Part shown: positions 26,131 through 35,656 of the stretch, piece by piece
Layout of the letters: each line of letters opens with the position of its first letter
Position numbering within the stretch: the stretch's first letter is position 1
Source: Cyanobacterium aponinum PCC 10605
Lineage (GTDB): Bacteria; Cyanobacteriota; Cyanobacteriia; Cyanobacteriales; Cyanobacteriaceae
Assembly (NCBI RefSeq): GCF_000317675.1
Contig: NC_019776.1
Location: 3,658,001-3,722,000 of the forward strand
Direction: 5' to 3'
DNA length: 64,000 nucleotides
Notes under the pieces: model-generated
Databases searched by the model: none
The model's input: only the letters and a program-made list of their open reading frames with translations
Told to the model about the DNA's origin: nothing
Made by a program: the position numbers and the translations under genes

Positions 26131-27918
26131 TTATTTTATATTTAATTTATAAGGGAGAATGCTATAAATTTGATGAGGATTTTTTAAAATTTCTCTTAAT
26201 TGTAACTCTGTATTTTCTTCCCAAATCATTTTCAATAAAGTTTCTTTATCGGTTAGATTGGAATTGAGTTTTGCTCCACTTAATTGGTTAATTAACTCAA
26301 CCTGCCAACTTCTTTTTTCAGGATAACTTATAAGCTGATAATTATTATTTAATTCTAATTTTTCGTTTAAATATTCTAAGGATTTATCTAAACCACCAAT
26401 TTCGTCTATTAAACCAATTTTTTGAGCGGCTTGTCCAGACCAAACTCTTCCTTGAGCAATTTCTACAACTTTTTCCATAGGTAGATTTCTTGCTTTAGAA
26501 ACTCTTTCTAAAAACAAGTCATAAACTTGATCAACTCCTTGTTGAATAACACTTAATTCTGCGTCGGTTTTCGGTGCAAAACCATTACCTAAATCGGCAA
26601 ATTTATTAGTTTTTACTACTTCATTATTAATGCCATTATTTTGGGCTATATCTTCTACATTAAATATTAAGCCAAATACACCGATCGAACCTGTAATAGT
26701 ATTATTACTAGCAAATACTTTTTCTCCTGCGGTAGAAATCCAATACCCTCCCGATGCGGCAACATCGCCCATGGATACCACCACTGGTTTTTCTTTGGCG
26801 GTTAGCTGTAATTCTCGTAAAATTAACTCAGATGCGATCGCACTTCCACCGGGGCTATTAATTCTAACAATGACCCCTTTTATATCATCATTTTGTCTAA
26901 TTTTTCTAATTTCTGCCACATAGCGATTACCCCCAACTTCTCCGATTCTGCCTTCTCCATCAACAATTGTTCCTTCTACATAAAGAATTGCAATTTGATT
27001 ACTACTGCTAGTTTCTTCAGGATTGGCAGTAATATAATCTTTAATGGATATTTTACGAAAATTGTCTTCGTTTTCGCTATTAGTAATAGTTTTTAATTGG
27101 CTAATAATTTCATCCTCATATTTAATTTGATCAATTATTTTTAAATTCTTCGCTTCTGAGGCTTGTAAAATACCTTTATTATCTGCAATATTATTAATTT
27201 CTCCTGCTTTTAAATCTCGATTATTAGTTACATTTTCTATATAAGAATTCCATAAATCATCAATTAAATCTTGAGTTTGTAACTTGCTTTCTGGACTATA
27301 ATTATCAAGAATAAAAGGCTCGACTGCTGATTTATATTTACCGACTCTAACCACTTGAACACCTATACCATATTTTTCTAAAGCAGAGGCAAAAAACAGT
27401 TGAGAGGAAGCTAAACCATTCATTTCCATTCCGCCCATAGGATTTAAAATAATTTCATCAGCAATGGATGTGATAAAGTAGTCTTGCTCTCCAGCAGAAA
27501 CATTATAAGCAATAATTTTTTTACCACTAGCTTTAAATTTTTCTAGGGCATCATTTATTTCCGTTAAACTAGCATATCCTGTAATAAGATTTCCTCGACT
27601 ACCGTCTAAATATAAAACGGAAATTCTTTTATCTTCTGCGGCTTTATTGATAGCATAAGTAATATCTCTTAAGGTTAAATTCTCGGTGTTATTTCCTCCT
27701 AACAAAGAATTAAGATCACTTTCTCTTTGATAATCGCTAATTTGACTATTTAAGTTAAAAACTAAGGCAGATTGATTCTCAATTTTTGGAGTGCTACTCA
27801 TGGATAGTAAAACCACTATGAGAATGAATAATCCTCCTGAGCTTAATAAAGCTAATAATGATAAACTGGCTAAACTTCCTAAAAAACTGGCAAGGGTTTG
27901 CTGTAAAAATTTTTTCAT
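26131..27918 (-). CDS. sppA: Signal peptide peptidase SppA, 67-kDa type
   Basis: A 595-residue protein with one N-terminal membrane helix (about residues 16-41) and two ClpP/crotonase-like repeats as in E. coli SppA. The catalytic serine is in GDVAASGGYW, with a preceding INSPGGSAIASE oxyanion region. The general-base lysine is expected in VGKYKSAVEPF. It cuts leftover signal peptides at the membrane; cyanobacterial relatives are linked to thylakoid antenna turnover. It ends 338 bp from the htpG start. Confidence 0.9.
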   Translation of the reverse strand: MKKFLQQTLASFLGSLASLSLLALLSSGGLFILIVVLLSMSSTPKIENQSALVFNLNSQISDYQRESDLNSLLGGNNTENLTLRDITYAINKAAEDKRISVLYLDGSRGNLITGYASLTEINDALEKFKASGKKIIAYNVSAGEQDYFITSIADEIILNPMGGMEMNGLASSQLFFASALEKYGIGVQVVRVGKYKSAVEPFILDNYSPESKLQTQDLIDDLWNSYIENVTNNRDLKAGEINNIADNKGILQASEAKNLKIIDQIKYEDEIISQLKTITNSENEDNFRKISIKDYITANPEETSSSNQIAILYVEGTIVDGEGRIGEVGGNRYVAEIRKIRQNDDIKGVIVRINSPGGSAIASELILRELQLTAKEKPVVVSMGDVAASGGYWISTAGEKVFASNNTITGSIGVFGLIFNVEDIAQNNGINNEVVKTNKFADLGNGFAPKTDAELSVIQQGVDQVYDLFLERVSKARNLPMEKVVEIAQGRVWSGQAAQKIGLIDEIGGLDKSLEYLNEKLELNNNYQLISYPEKRSWQVELINQLSGAKLNSNLTDKETLLKMIWEENTELQLREILKNPHQIYSILPYKLNIK

Positions 27919-28032
27919 TTTAAATGATTGAAGATTGATATATATTAATTCTTGGTTTTATCTCATCATAATTAATAATCGTAGAGTCAGTCAAAATTTA
28001 ATACCTCTGGAAAAGATAATTAACATTAATTT

Positions 28033-28932
28033 TTAACGTTTTTGATTAAGTATAAAATCCTGAATATTTTGGTTAATTGCCTGACAAATTTGGTCTAATG
28101 GTAAGTCGTTTCTATCTCTACCAAAAGGATTTTCAATTTCAAGGGCGATCGCTTCTATACCATAAACAATATAACTAACAATGGAAACAAAAGGAATAGT
28201 CCACCACTCTATTTGATCTACTAACTGAAATGGTAATACTAAACAATAAATTAAAAGTAATTGTTTTAAGTGAATACTATAGGAATTAGGGATAGGAGTT
28301 TTTAAAATTCTTTCACATCCGCCCACCATATCCATAAGTTGATTAATCAATTGTTGCATATTAGTTAATTGATATTCATTTAGATGTTTTTTTTGATATT
28401 CTTGCTGTAAATATTCTCCCAAATAGGCGGCAATTTGTAGCGGTAAATGTTGACTTGTTTGTAAGTGATGGTAATAGTAAGCAGATAACAAAGGGCGCAT
28501 TTCTTCACTTATTCCCTCTGATCTTAAATGATTTTTAGTTGCGATCGCAAATACTGTCAATAAATTTAAAGCATTAATTTTATGCTCTTGATCTTGAGGT
28601 GTTTCTTCTTTAATATTAACCCATATTTGCCAAGTTAAATTACGTAAATGATTAACAATTCCCCCCCATAATTTTCGCCCTTCCCAAAAACGTTCATTAG
28701 CAGAATTAGTACGAAAAACTAATAATAAACCTAAGACAATAGTGGGTATCAAACTACTTAGAATCGGTTGTTGAACAGGAAAACCAACACTATGCAGTAA
28801 ACAAATAACAAAGGAAAAAATAGCAAAAAAAAGAGCCTTTTCCCAAACATCTGGAAAAACAGAATATTTAACCCTAAATGCTTCCCTAAACCAAGGTTTT
28901 CGTTTAATAATAACAAGGGTATTAATTTTCAT
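28033..28932 (-). CDS. Bestrophin-family anion channel protein
   Basis: The 299-residue protein has the bestrophin pattern with four membrane helices. Motifs: FRTNSANERFWEGRKLWG (about residues 93-110), and the conserved IENPFGRDRNDLPLD close to the C-terminus. Bacterial bestrophins form pentameric anion channels; cyanobacterial and algal members have been linked to bicarbonate/chloride flow at thylakoids. The substrate is not shown by the sequence. It lies 114 bp upstream of sppA, same strand. Confidence 0.88.
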   Translation of the reverse strand: MKINTLVIIKRKPWFREAFRVKYSVFPDVWEKALFFAIFSFVICLLHSVGFPVQQPILSSLIPTIVLGLLLVFRTNSANERFWEGRKLWGGIVNHLRNLTWQIWVNIKEETPQDQEHKINALNLLTVFAIATKNHLRSEGISEEMRPLLSAYYYHHLQTSQHLPLQIAAYLGEYLQQEYQKKHLNEYQLTNMQQLINQLMDMVGGCERILKTPIPNSYSIHLKQLLLIYCLVLPFQLVDQIEWWTIPFVSIVSYIVYGIEAIALEIENPFGRDRNDLPLDQICQAINQNIQDFILNQKR

Positions 28933-29303
28933 CTATATCTTTCCGTCCTTTGCATCCAGTTATTGTTAAACAACACCATAATTTTACCTGAGTTGGGAGT
29001 TTTTACAATTTGGGGTTGGGGTGTTAGCGGGATGAGGAGTTCGGGTTTATTAATTATTAATTATTAATTATCAACTATTCACTATTCACTATTCACTACT
29101 CGCTTTTGCCCTTTGCCTTTTTTGCTTTACCTTTACTTATATTGAACCTGAAACCTGCAGCTTGTCACCTGAAGCCTACCTTCGCTGACAATGCCAAATA
29201 AATGCGCAACTTTAGAACATAACCTAAAGGCGCCCCTTCTCAGAGAAAGAACGCCCAAAATTGACTAATATTTAGTTGTAACATTATTTATTCATAAATT
29301 ATC
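28933..29303. repeat. Spacer with tandem repeat array
   Basis: A 370-bp spacer that holds TTATTAATTATTAATTATTA units, CACTATTCACTATTCACTA units, TGCCCTTTGCC units and AACCTGAAACCTGCAGC heptads (about 29040-29175). After the array the sequence is unique with no gene. An ACCTGAGTTGGGAG motif at about 28987 may be a degraded element end. Confidence 0.7.
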
Positions 29304-29504
29304 TTAACTTAAAGTGCTACTGCTGCGATCGTAGCTACGAGCAAAATTGGATAAAGGAGCAGATTTCAAATTTTCATAATATTCGGTGTTATTTACATCC
29401 ATGCCGATTTCACCAGCAACTCTACCTAACATAGATTGTTGACGATTTCTAATCATTTTATCGTGACGCATCATTAAAGCACGAGATTTTTGATTGGTGT
29501 TCAT
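29304..29504 (-). CDS. Small conserved cyanobacterial protein
   Basis: A 66-residue basic protein (MNTNQKSRALMMRHDKMIRN) with a run of Arg/Lys, then GRVAGEIGMDVNNTEYYENL and a Ser-rich tail. It has a very strong ribosome site (AAGGAGATAAG). I recall proteins of this shape in cyanobacteria but no assigned role. No membrane segment. Good translation signals support a real gene. Confidence 0.65.
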   Translation of the reverse strand: MNTNQKSRALMMRHDKMIRNRQQSMLGRVAGEIGMDVNNTEYYENLKSAPLSNFARSYDRSSSTLS

Positions 29505-29744
29505 AGTCTTATCTCCTTATGAGGATTTATTGCTTACATACACCATGATAATAAATTTCTGTATAAATTGCTACCAAATACGCAAAAAGTTAAAAAACTT
29601 AACAAAAAATTGAAGAAATAGAAAATCAAGTAAAAGGGGAAGATTTTTGAGTAAATTTATTCGAGGGGGAAGAAATTAAGATAAACTAAAAATACATCTT
29701 GAGATGAATATTTTTCCATTAACTCAGCAGAGAAACCAGTGTGA
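29505..29744. other. Divergent promoter region
   Basis: A 240-bp AT-rich spacer between the small conserved protein and the kinase gene, both transcribed outward. No repeat modules occur here, in contrast to most spacers. Promoters are expected but no box is clear enough to call. Confidence 0.45.
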
Positions 29745-31283
29745 ATGAGCGTTATCTATTGTCTCAACCCCGATTGCGAAAATCCAGTCAACGATACCAA
29801 AACCAGAAAGTGTCGTAGTTGTCAGTCTAATTTAATCCTGAATAAACGCTATGTTGCCATCAAAAAAATAGGCAGAGGCGGTTTTGGTACGACTTATCTG
29901 GCGGTGGATATGGGACGGAAAAACACTTATTGCGTCATTAAACAACTTGAACTCGCTAAGGAAAATCCAGAAGCCTACCGTACAGCTTTAGACTTATTTA
30001 ATCGGGAAGCAAAAACACTGGCAAAGTTAAATCATCCTCAAATTCCGAAACTATTGGATTATTTTGAAGAGAATAACCAATTTTACTTGATTCAAGATTT
30101 TGTATTAGGAAAAAATTTAGAGCGAGAAATCAAAAAAGGGGGAATATATCCCGAAACTACGGCAAAAAAATTTCTTCGCCAAATGTTGCCTGTATTGCAA
30201 TATATACATTCAGAAAAAGTAATTCATCGAGATATAAAACCGGGGAATATTCTTCGTGAGAAAAAGACAAATAATTTATTTTTAATTGATTTTGGAGCGG
30301 TAAAAGAACAGGTTAACACTCAGTTAATGAGTCAAAATCCTGAAAGTGCCTTTACGAAAATATCTGTTGGTACAATGGGATTTGCTCCTCCTGAACAGTT
30401 GGCGATGCGTCCTGTATATTCTAGTGATATTTACGCTTTGGGGGCAACTTGTATATTTTTGTTGACAGGAAAAGCACCCAAGGATTTATGCGACAATGTG
30501 ACGGGGGAGTTGGCATGGGAAAGACATACGGCAGTTAGTTCCAATTTTGCCAAGGTGTTGAATAAAATGCTAGAGTTAGACGTGCGTAAGCGTTACAGTT
30601 CCGCAGACGATGTTATTAAGGCTTTAGAGCTAGTTCCCTATGAAGAAGAATTGGCTGGTAGCATGGTCAATTTAAGTGTCAGCAAAGAGGTAAGTAGTGA
30701 TGATGATGAGGATATGACTGTTACTAATTCTACTTCTCAAAATCTTGCTGATGCCATTAGAAAACGCCGGGAAAAGTTACAACAAGCTGGAGGCAATACA
30801 CCAGCAAAAGCAAAGGTTAATATAAGTGCTATTCCTCCCACTCAACCGAAAGCACAACTAACTCCTGATGCCATTATGGAATATTATCGTCAGGGCGATC
30901 GCAATTTTAGTCAACAGAGTTTGAATGGATTTGATTTGGAGGGCTTTAAATTAGCGGGGGCTAGTTTTTCTCAAAGTAAACTAATTGGTGTAAATTTACA
31001 AAAAGCAAATCTTTATCGCACTAATTTTTATAATGCCAATTTAGCCCAAGCCAACTTAAAAGAAGCGGATTTAAGACGAGCGGAGTTATATAAGGCTAAT
31101 TTGAAAAATGCGGATTTACAGGGTGCTAATTTAACGGCGGCGAATCTAACCAGTGCGTTGCTGAAAGATTGTAATTTAGCGGGGGCTAATTTGAAAGGGG
31201 CAAAAGTGGATGATGAGCAGTTAAAAATGGCAAAAACCAGTTGGCGCACTATTTTTCCTGATGGTAAGAGAAGATGGTGGTAA
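29745..31283 (+). CDS. spkB: SpkB-type serine/threonine kinase with zinc ribbon and pentapeptide repeats
   Basis: A 512-residue kinase. The N-terminus has a four-cysteine motif (Cys 6, 11, 23, 26). The kinase domain shows GRGGFGTTY (43-51), VIKQL with Lys66, HRDIKPGN (161-168) and DFG (182-184). The C-terminal part (about 393-485) consists of A(N/D)L-x-x pentapeptide repeats forming a right-handed helix. This order (Cys motif, kinase, pentapeptides) is that of Synechocystis SpkB, where the Cys motif is needed for activity and the kinase acts in motility and oxidative stress. Confidence 0.88.
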   Translation: MSVIYCLNPDCENPVNDTKTRKCRSCQSNLILNKRYVAIKKIGRGGFGTTYLAVDMGRKNTYCVIKQLELAKENPEAYRTALDLFNREAKTLAKLNHPQIPKLLDYFEENNQFYLIQDFVLGKNLEREIKKGGIYPETTAKKFLRQMLPVLQYIHSEKVIHRDIKPGNILREKKTNNLFLIDFGAVKEQVNTQLMSQNPESAFTKISVGTMGFAPPEQLAMRPVYSSDIYALGATCIFLLTGKAPKDLCDNVTGELAWERHTAVSSNFAKVLNKMLELDVRKRYSSADDVIKALELVPYEEELAGSMVNLSVSKEVSSDDDEDMTVTNSTSQNLADAIRKRREKLQQAGGNTPAKAKVNISAIPPTQPKAQLTPDAIMEYYRQGDRNFSQQSLNGFDLEGFKLAGASFSQSKLIGVNLQKANLYRTNFYNANLAQANLKEADLRRAELYKANLKNADLQGANLTAANLTSALLKDCNLAGANLKGAKVDDEQLKMAKTSWRTIFPDGKRRWW

Positions 31284-31441
31284 TTTAATCTCAGTTAAGG
31301 TTAGGTGTCAGGTTGTAGGTTGCAGGTGTTAGGGATAGGAGGATGAGGGAAGAGGGGGAAGTAGGGGCGAATGGCCATTCGCCCGTACAGGGTTTCAGGT
31401 TTTAGGTTTGAGAAGAAAGAAAAGAGAAAGGGAAGAAGGAG
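31284..31441. repeat. Composite repeat with palindromic module
   Basis: Opens with CTCAGTTAAGGTTAGG, then heptads GTCAGGTTGTAGGTTGCAGG, then a 20-bp perfect palindrome GGGCGAATGGCCATTCGCCC (31365-31384), and more heptads. The same palindrome with its CGTACAGG neighbour sits at 39719-39738. It lies between convergent genes. Confidence 0.8.
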
Positions 31442-32896
31442 TTAAGAATTAACTACTTTTAGTGTTTGTAAGCTCGAATCACTAGCTCCCGTAATTGTAC
31501 CACCATGATTGATAATATTTTGGAGAGATGCGATCGCATCTTGGGTGATTAATTCTCCTGCCATGATGACGGGGATACCGGGGGGATAAGGACAAATTGT
31601 TTCCCCACTAATATGGTTAATAGCTTGACTTTGCCCTAGAGTTATTGTCTCAGCATAAAATGCCTGACGAGGGGTTATTTTTAGTTTAGGAGTGGGGAAA
31701 TTTGTGATAAAAATATCATTTTGGTTTACTTTTTTACGGTATTTTTCTAACTTGGTTAAACCCTCAATTAACTTATTTATATCATCAAGATTATTCCCAA
31801 TGGAAATAATAAAAGTTAAGGTTTTTAATGATGGTAACTCACAAGTAACATTGAGTTGAGTGTTTAAAATTTCATCAGCTTCATACCCTGTTAAACCCAA
31901 TTTAGATACATTTATTGTCAATCTTGTCAAATCTAAATTATTAAAACTATCTTTTTTTTGTTCAAAATTTAATACTGATAAATAATCTAATTTACTCAGT
32001 TTTTCCCTTGCTATTAAGGCTAAATCTAAAGTATTTCTTAATAACGATTCTCCCTCTGTTGCCATTTGTTGTCGTGCTGAGTCCAAGGAAGCTAATAGTA
32101 AATAATTCGGGCTAGAAGATTGAACCATTTGTAAAGCTCGACTAATTTTTTCAGAAGAAACTAGACTACCTTGTAAATGCAACATAGAAGCCTGAGTCAT
32201 TGCCCCTAAAACTTTATGAGTTGACTGAATAACCACATCTGCCTCTGCTTCTAGTGCTGACATAGGTAAATCTGAATGAAAGTGAAAATGTCCGCCATGA
32301 GCTTCATCAACAATCAAAGGAATGTTATAGTTATGCAAACAATAGGCTATTTCTCTCACATTTGCACAGATGCCGTGATAAGTGGGAGAAACTAAAAGTA
32401 CTGCTTTAACTCTGGAATTGTTGTCTAAGGCTTTAATTATTTGTGTGGTAGAGAGATTATAAAATAAATCAAAATCTCGATCGTACTCAGGATTAATAAA
32501 AATGGGTTCTGCCCCAGACAAGATTAAACCAAAAATAGCTGATTGGTGAACATTACGAGGCAAAATTATTTTATCCCCCTCTGAACAAGTCGCCAAAATA
32601 GAGGCAATTATTCCCGATGTCGAACCGTTGGCTAAAAACCAAGTATATTCTGCCCCAAAAGCATGACTAGCTAAGTCTTGAGCTTCTTTTATAACTCCTT
32701 CTGGATTGAATAAATTATCTAATTCTGGCAACTCTGGTAAATCTGCTTTAAATACGTTTTCTCCTAATAATGCTTTAAAATGTGAGTTAATACCTCTACC
32801 CTTTTTGTGTCCGGGGGCATAAAATGGTGCTTCTTGTTTAAAAGCTAATTTACTTAGTTGAGTTAAAAGAGGAGTATTTTTTTGAGAAAAAGACAT
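31442..32896 (-). CDS. Orn/Lys/Arg decarboxylase-like PLP enzyme
   Basis: A 484-residue fold-type I PLP enzyme of the short Orn/Lys/Arg decarboxylase group (Synechocystis Sll1683 type, speA-like/Cad). The PLP lysine lies in QSTHKVLGAMTQ, preceded by DEAHGGHFHFH; AND the N-terminal APGHKKGRG motif is present. A longer frame starts at 32935, but ATG 32896 (MSFSQKN) fits the family start. It may decarboxylate lysine or arginine-like amino acids; the substrate cannot be told. It is a monocistronic gene, bounded by a repeat spacer downstream. Confidence 0.82.
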   Translation of the reverse strand: MSFSQKNTPLLTQLSKLAFKQEAPFYAPGHKKGRGINSHFKALLGENVFKADLPELPELDNLFNPEGVIKEAQDLASHAFGAEYTWFLANGSTSGIIASILATCSEGDKIILPRNVHQSAIFGLILSGAEPIFINPEYDRDFDLFYNLSTTQIIKALDNNSRVKAVLLVSPTYHGICANVREIAYCLHNYNIPLIVDEAHGGHFHFHSDLPMSALEAEADVVIQSTHKVLGAMTQASMLHLQGSLVSSEKISRALQMVQSSSPNYLLLASLDSARQQMATEGESLLRNTLDLALIAREKLSKLDYLSVLNFEQKKDSFNNLDLTRLTINVSKLGLTGYEADEILNTQLNVTCELPSLKTLTFIISIGNNLDDINKLIEGLTKLEKYRKKVNQNDIFITNFPTPKLKITPRQAFYAETITLGQSQAINHISGETICPYPPGIPVIMAGELITQDAIASLQNIINHGGTITGASDSSLQTLKVVNS

Positions 32897-33293
32897 ATAA
32901 TATTTTCTGAGTTTAGCAAAATTTATGAATAACAATAAACTTAAGATTTAGAATTGATATAAAAGAATAATTTTTATTTTTTTTCTTAATCAAAATTTTC
33001 GATAAATATACTTAGTTTTAGCCTTTAATCGGGATCCTTTCTCAGAAAAGAATTAATTTTATAGTTGACATTTGAGAGAGAGATTTCTATACTTTCTTCA
33101 TCATAATGGTAAAGTAAAATTACCTTTAATTCATGAAATAAAAGGTCAAGGGTTTCAAGTATAGCCTTTTTAGGCATTCTTAATCTTGATGGTGGTTGAA
33201 AGCTACTTTCAAAATGACCTTTGCCCTTTGTCCTTTATTCTTTTTAACTCACTTATAGCTGTGATTTATCTGAGGCTTAATTAATCAAATCCC
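32897..33293. other. Divergent promoter spacer
   Basis: About 400 bp between two outward-facing genes. AT-rich; contains only a small TGACCTTTGCCCTTTGTCC remnant of the usual repeats near 33213-33231. No RNA gene or protein is visible. Confidence 0.5.
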
Positions 33294-34751
33294 GTGTCTA
33301 TTTTTAATCAAAATTATCTGCGTTCAGAAACTAATAATAATCTGTACTCAAATGGGAAATATACTCCTGTGGTTGCGTTAAAAGAGTTAGTGGCAAGTTT
33401 ACAAAGAGAACAAAACAAGATACAAAATCTTTTAAGTTCATTGAGTTTTGCCTTACGTAGCTTCAATAATCTCAATCAATTTTTAGAGTTAACCCCTTTA
33501 ATGGTTGCGAGAGTTACAGATGCGGATGGTGGTGCTTTAATACTCTATCGTCAGCAAGAAATTAGTTTAGAACAAATTTACTGTCATAATAATCGTTGGC
33601 GGGAGGAAATTACTTTTTCTTTTCAAGAGTTGGTGCAGGAGATAAATACTTATTCTCAAACTTGTCAGCACGATCCTAGTTTATGTCCTGAAATAGAGTG
33701 TTTTTCGGATTTTGTTGAGTCTCAGGTACAATCACGATTTTCTCCTTTATTTCCTATTTTTAGCACTCCTATTATTGTTAAAAATGTGGAAAGAGGACGT
33801 TTTTATGTTTTTAGTCAAGATTCCGAATATGTATGGACTCAAACTCGCCGTAAGTTAGCCCAGTTAGTGGCAGATCAAACCGCAGTTGCGATCGCAAATC
33901 ATGAATTAACCGTCGAATTAAGATCAAAAGAAAGACAGGATCGAGAATTAGAGATTGCCTCAGAAATCCAACTTAGATTACTACCAAGAAAATGTCCCAC
34001 GATTAAAGGGTTAGAGGTAGCGGCTAAGTGTCAAACAGCCAACCGTGTGGGAGGAGATTATTACGACTTTATCCCTGTTAATTATGATCAATGGGATGAA
34101 AATAATGCCACTAACAAGAATGCTCCTTGTGAGCCTTGGAGTATCGTTATTGGGGATGTGATGGGTAAAGGTGTCCCCGCAGGATTAATTATGACTATGA
34201 CAAGGGGAATGTTAAGGGCAGAGGTTTTAAACCGCCATTCTCCTTCAAGGGTGCTAGAGCATTTGAATAGGGTAATGTATCCCGATTTAGAAAATTCCCA
34301 TCGCTTTGTTACACTCTTTTATTCTGAATATGATCCTCAAACTCATCTTTTACGCTATGCCAATGCCGCTCATAATCCCCCTCTGTTATGGAGAGAAGGT
34401 AAGAGTAATCTGATTCCTTTGGATACAGAAGGTATGCTTATAGGATTAGAACCTAATTCTCATTATCAAGATGATTGTTTACAGTTACAACCTAATGATA
34501 CTATTTTGTACTATACCGATGGGTTAACAGATGCGGTGAATCAAAATAATCAAAGATTTGAAGAGGAAAACTTGATTAAGTGTTTTCGTTATGGTTGTGA
34601 AAACTACAACACTGCGGAGGAAATTTTAAATTACATATTAAAAACTATCGAGAATTTTATTGGGATAGGTAATCGTAATAGTGACGATATAACTTTAGTG
34701 GTGGTTAAATTTAATCCTGATCATTCTTTTACTTGTCAGTGTAGCGATTAA
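33294..34751 (+). CDS. RsbU-type PP2C phosphatase with GAF-like domain
   Basis: A 485-residue protein starting at GTG 33294. A N-terminal coiled segment and a GAF-like sensor (about 60-205) precede an SpoIIE/RsbU phosphatase domain (about 225-478). Metal-binding motifs: GGDYYDF, IGDVMGKGVPAGLIM, AAHNPPLL, YYTDGLTDA, and DDITLVVVK. It resembles Synechocystis Slr2031, linked to salt stress and motility. It would dephosphorylate anti-sigma antagonist proteins in a partner-switch; no partner gene is adjacent. Confidence 0.88.
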   Translation: MSIFNQNYLRSETNNNLYSNGKYTPVVALKELVASLQREQNKIQNLLSSLSFALRSFNNLNQFLELTPLMVARVTDADGGALILYRQQEISLEQIYCHNNRWREEITFSFQELVQEINTYSQTCQHDPSLCPEIECFSDFVESQVQSRFSPLFPIFSTPIIVKNVERGRFYVFSQDSEYVWTQTRRKLAQLVADQTAVAIANHELTVELRSKERQDRELEIASEIQLRLLPRKCPTIKGLEVAAKCQTANRVGGDYYDFIPVNYDQWDENNATNKNAPCEPWSIVIGDVMGKGVPAGLIMTMTRGMLRAEVLNRHSPSRVLEHLNRVMYPDLENSHRFVTLFYSEYDPQTHLLRYANAAHNPPLLWREGKSNLIPLDTEGMLIGLEPNSHYQDDCLQLQPNDTILYYTDGLTDAVNQNNQRFEEENLIKCFRYGCENYNTAEEILNYILKTIENFIGIGNRNSDDITLVVVKFNPDHSFTCQCSD

Positions 34752-34839
34752 GAGAAGGATACAGAGGGGTTTATCTTTTTCCTTTTCCCCTAGTAAAACC
34801 AGAAAAATTTATTTTGAACTCAAATCGATTATTTTTGAT

Positions 34840-35526
34840 ATGAATGTTATTTTAATTAGTGGTGCAAGTCGTGGTATCGGTAGAAGTATTGCGGAAAAAT
34901 TATTACAAGATGGTTATTACCTTAGTTTAGGGGTGAGAGAGCCAAACTATTTTCAAAACACGGTATTTGCTAATCATGAGCGAGTTTTAATTCAACCCTA
35001 TGAGGCAAAAGATAAACAATCTCCCATTGATTGGGTAAAAGCGACTATCGATAAATTTGGTAGGTTGGATGGGCTGATTAATTGTGCTGGTATTTTAGAG
35101 AGAATACAATTTGAGGATGATAATGAAGAAGGACTCGATCGCCTCTTTGAAGTAAACGTGAAAGCTCCTTGGCGATTAACTAGAGAGGCTTTTCCTTATC
35201 TCAAACAATCGGGAAAAGGTAGAATTATTAATCTTGTCTCCATGTCGGGCAAAAGAGTTAAAGGTACATTAGCAGGTTATTCTATGAGTAAATTTGCATT
35301 TTTGGCACTAAGTCAAAGTATGCGTAATGCAGGTTGGGAAGATGGCATTAGGGTAACGGCGATTTGTCCTAGTTTTGTTAATACAGACATGGCAAAAGGA
35401 GTCAAATTAGATTCAGAAACTATTACTCAACCAGAAGATGTTGCCGATATTGTCAAAACAATTTTAAAGTTACCAAATACTGCTTATGTTGGTGAAGTAT
35501 TGATTAATTTTGCGTTGGAAAAATAA
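34840..35526 (+). CDS. SDR family oxidoreductase
   Basis: The 228-residue short-chain dehydrogenase has the cofactor motif SGASRGIG (residues 6-13), the NCAG motif (about 81-84), a catalytic Ser in LVSMSGK and Y-S-M-S-K (active Tyr and Lys). An Arg after the first strand region suggests NADP preference (inference). Substrate unknown. It lies 88 bp after the phosphatase, same strand, and is possibly cotranscribed. Confidence 0.85.
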   Translation: MNVILISGASRGIGRSIAEKLLQDGYYLSLGVREPNYFQNTVFANHERVLIQPYEAKDKQSPIDWVKATIDKFGRLDGLINCAGILERIQFEDDNEEGLDRLFEVNVKAPWRLTREAFPYLKQSGKGRIINLVSMSGKRVKGTLAGYSMSKFAFLALSQSMRNAGWEDGIRVTAICPSFVNTDMAKGVKLDSETITQPEDVADIVKTILKLPNTAYVGEVLINFALEK

Positions 35527-35656
35527 GGAATAAATAGATATAAGGGCAAGGGGCAAACCCCCCTTTATCCCCCCTCGAGAGGGGGGAGGGCAAAGGTGTT
35601 GGGGTGAATAGTTGATAATTAATAAATAATTAAAAACTTCTAATCCCTAACTCAGG
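35527..35656. repeat. Palindromic repeat spacer
   Basis: Contains GGGCAAGGGGCAAACCCCCC, then a CCCCCTCGAGAGGGGG palindrome (about 35569-35586) and GTTGATAATTAATAAATAATT. A closely similar palindrome with the same left neighbour occurs at about 37566, 22747 and 41526. It may act as a terminator-like hairpin between convergent genes. Confidence 0.75.
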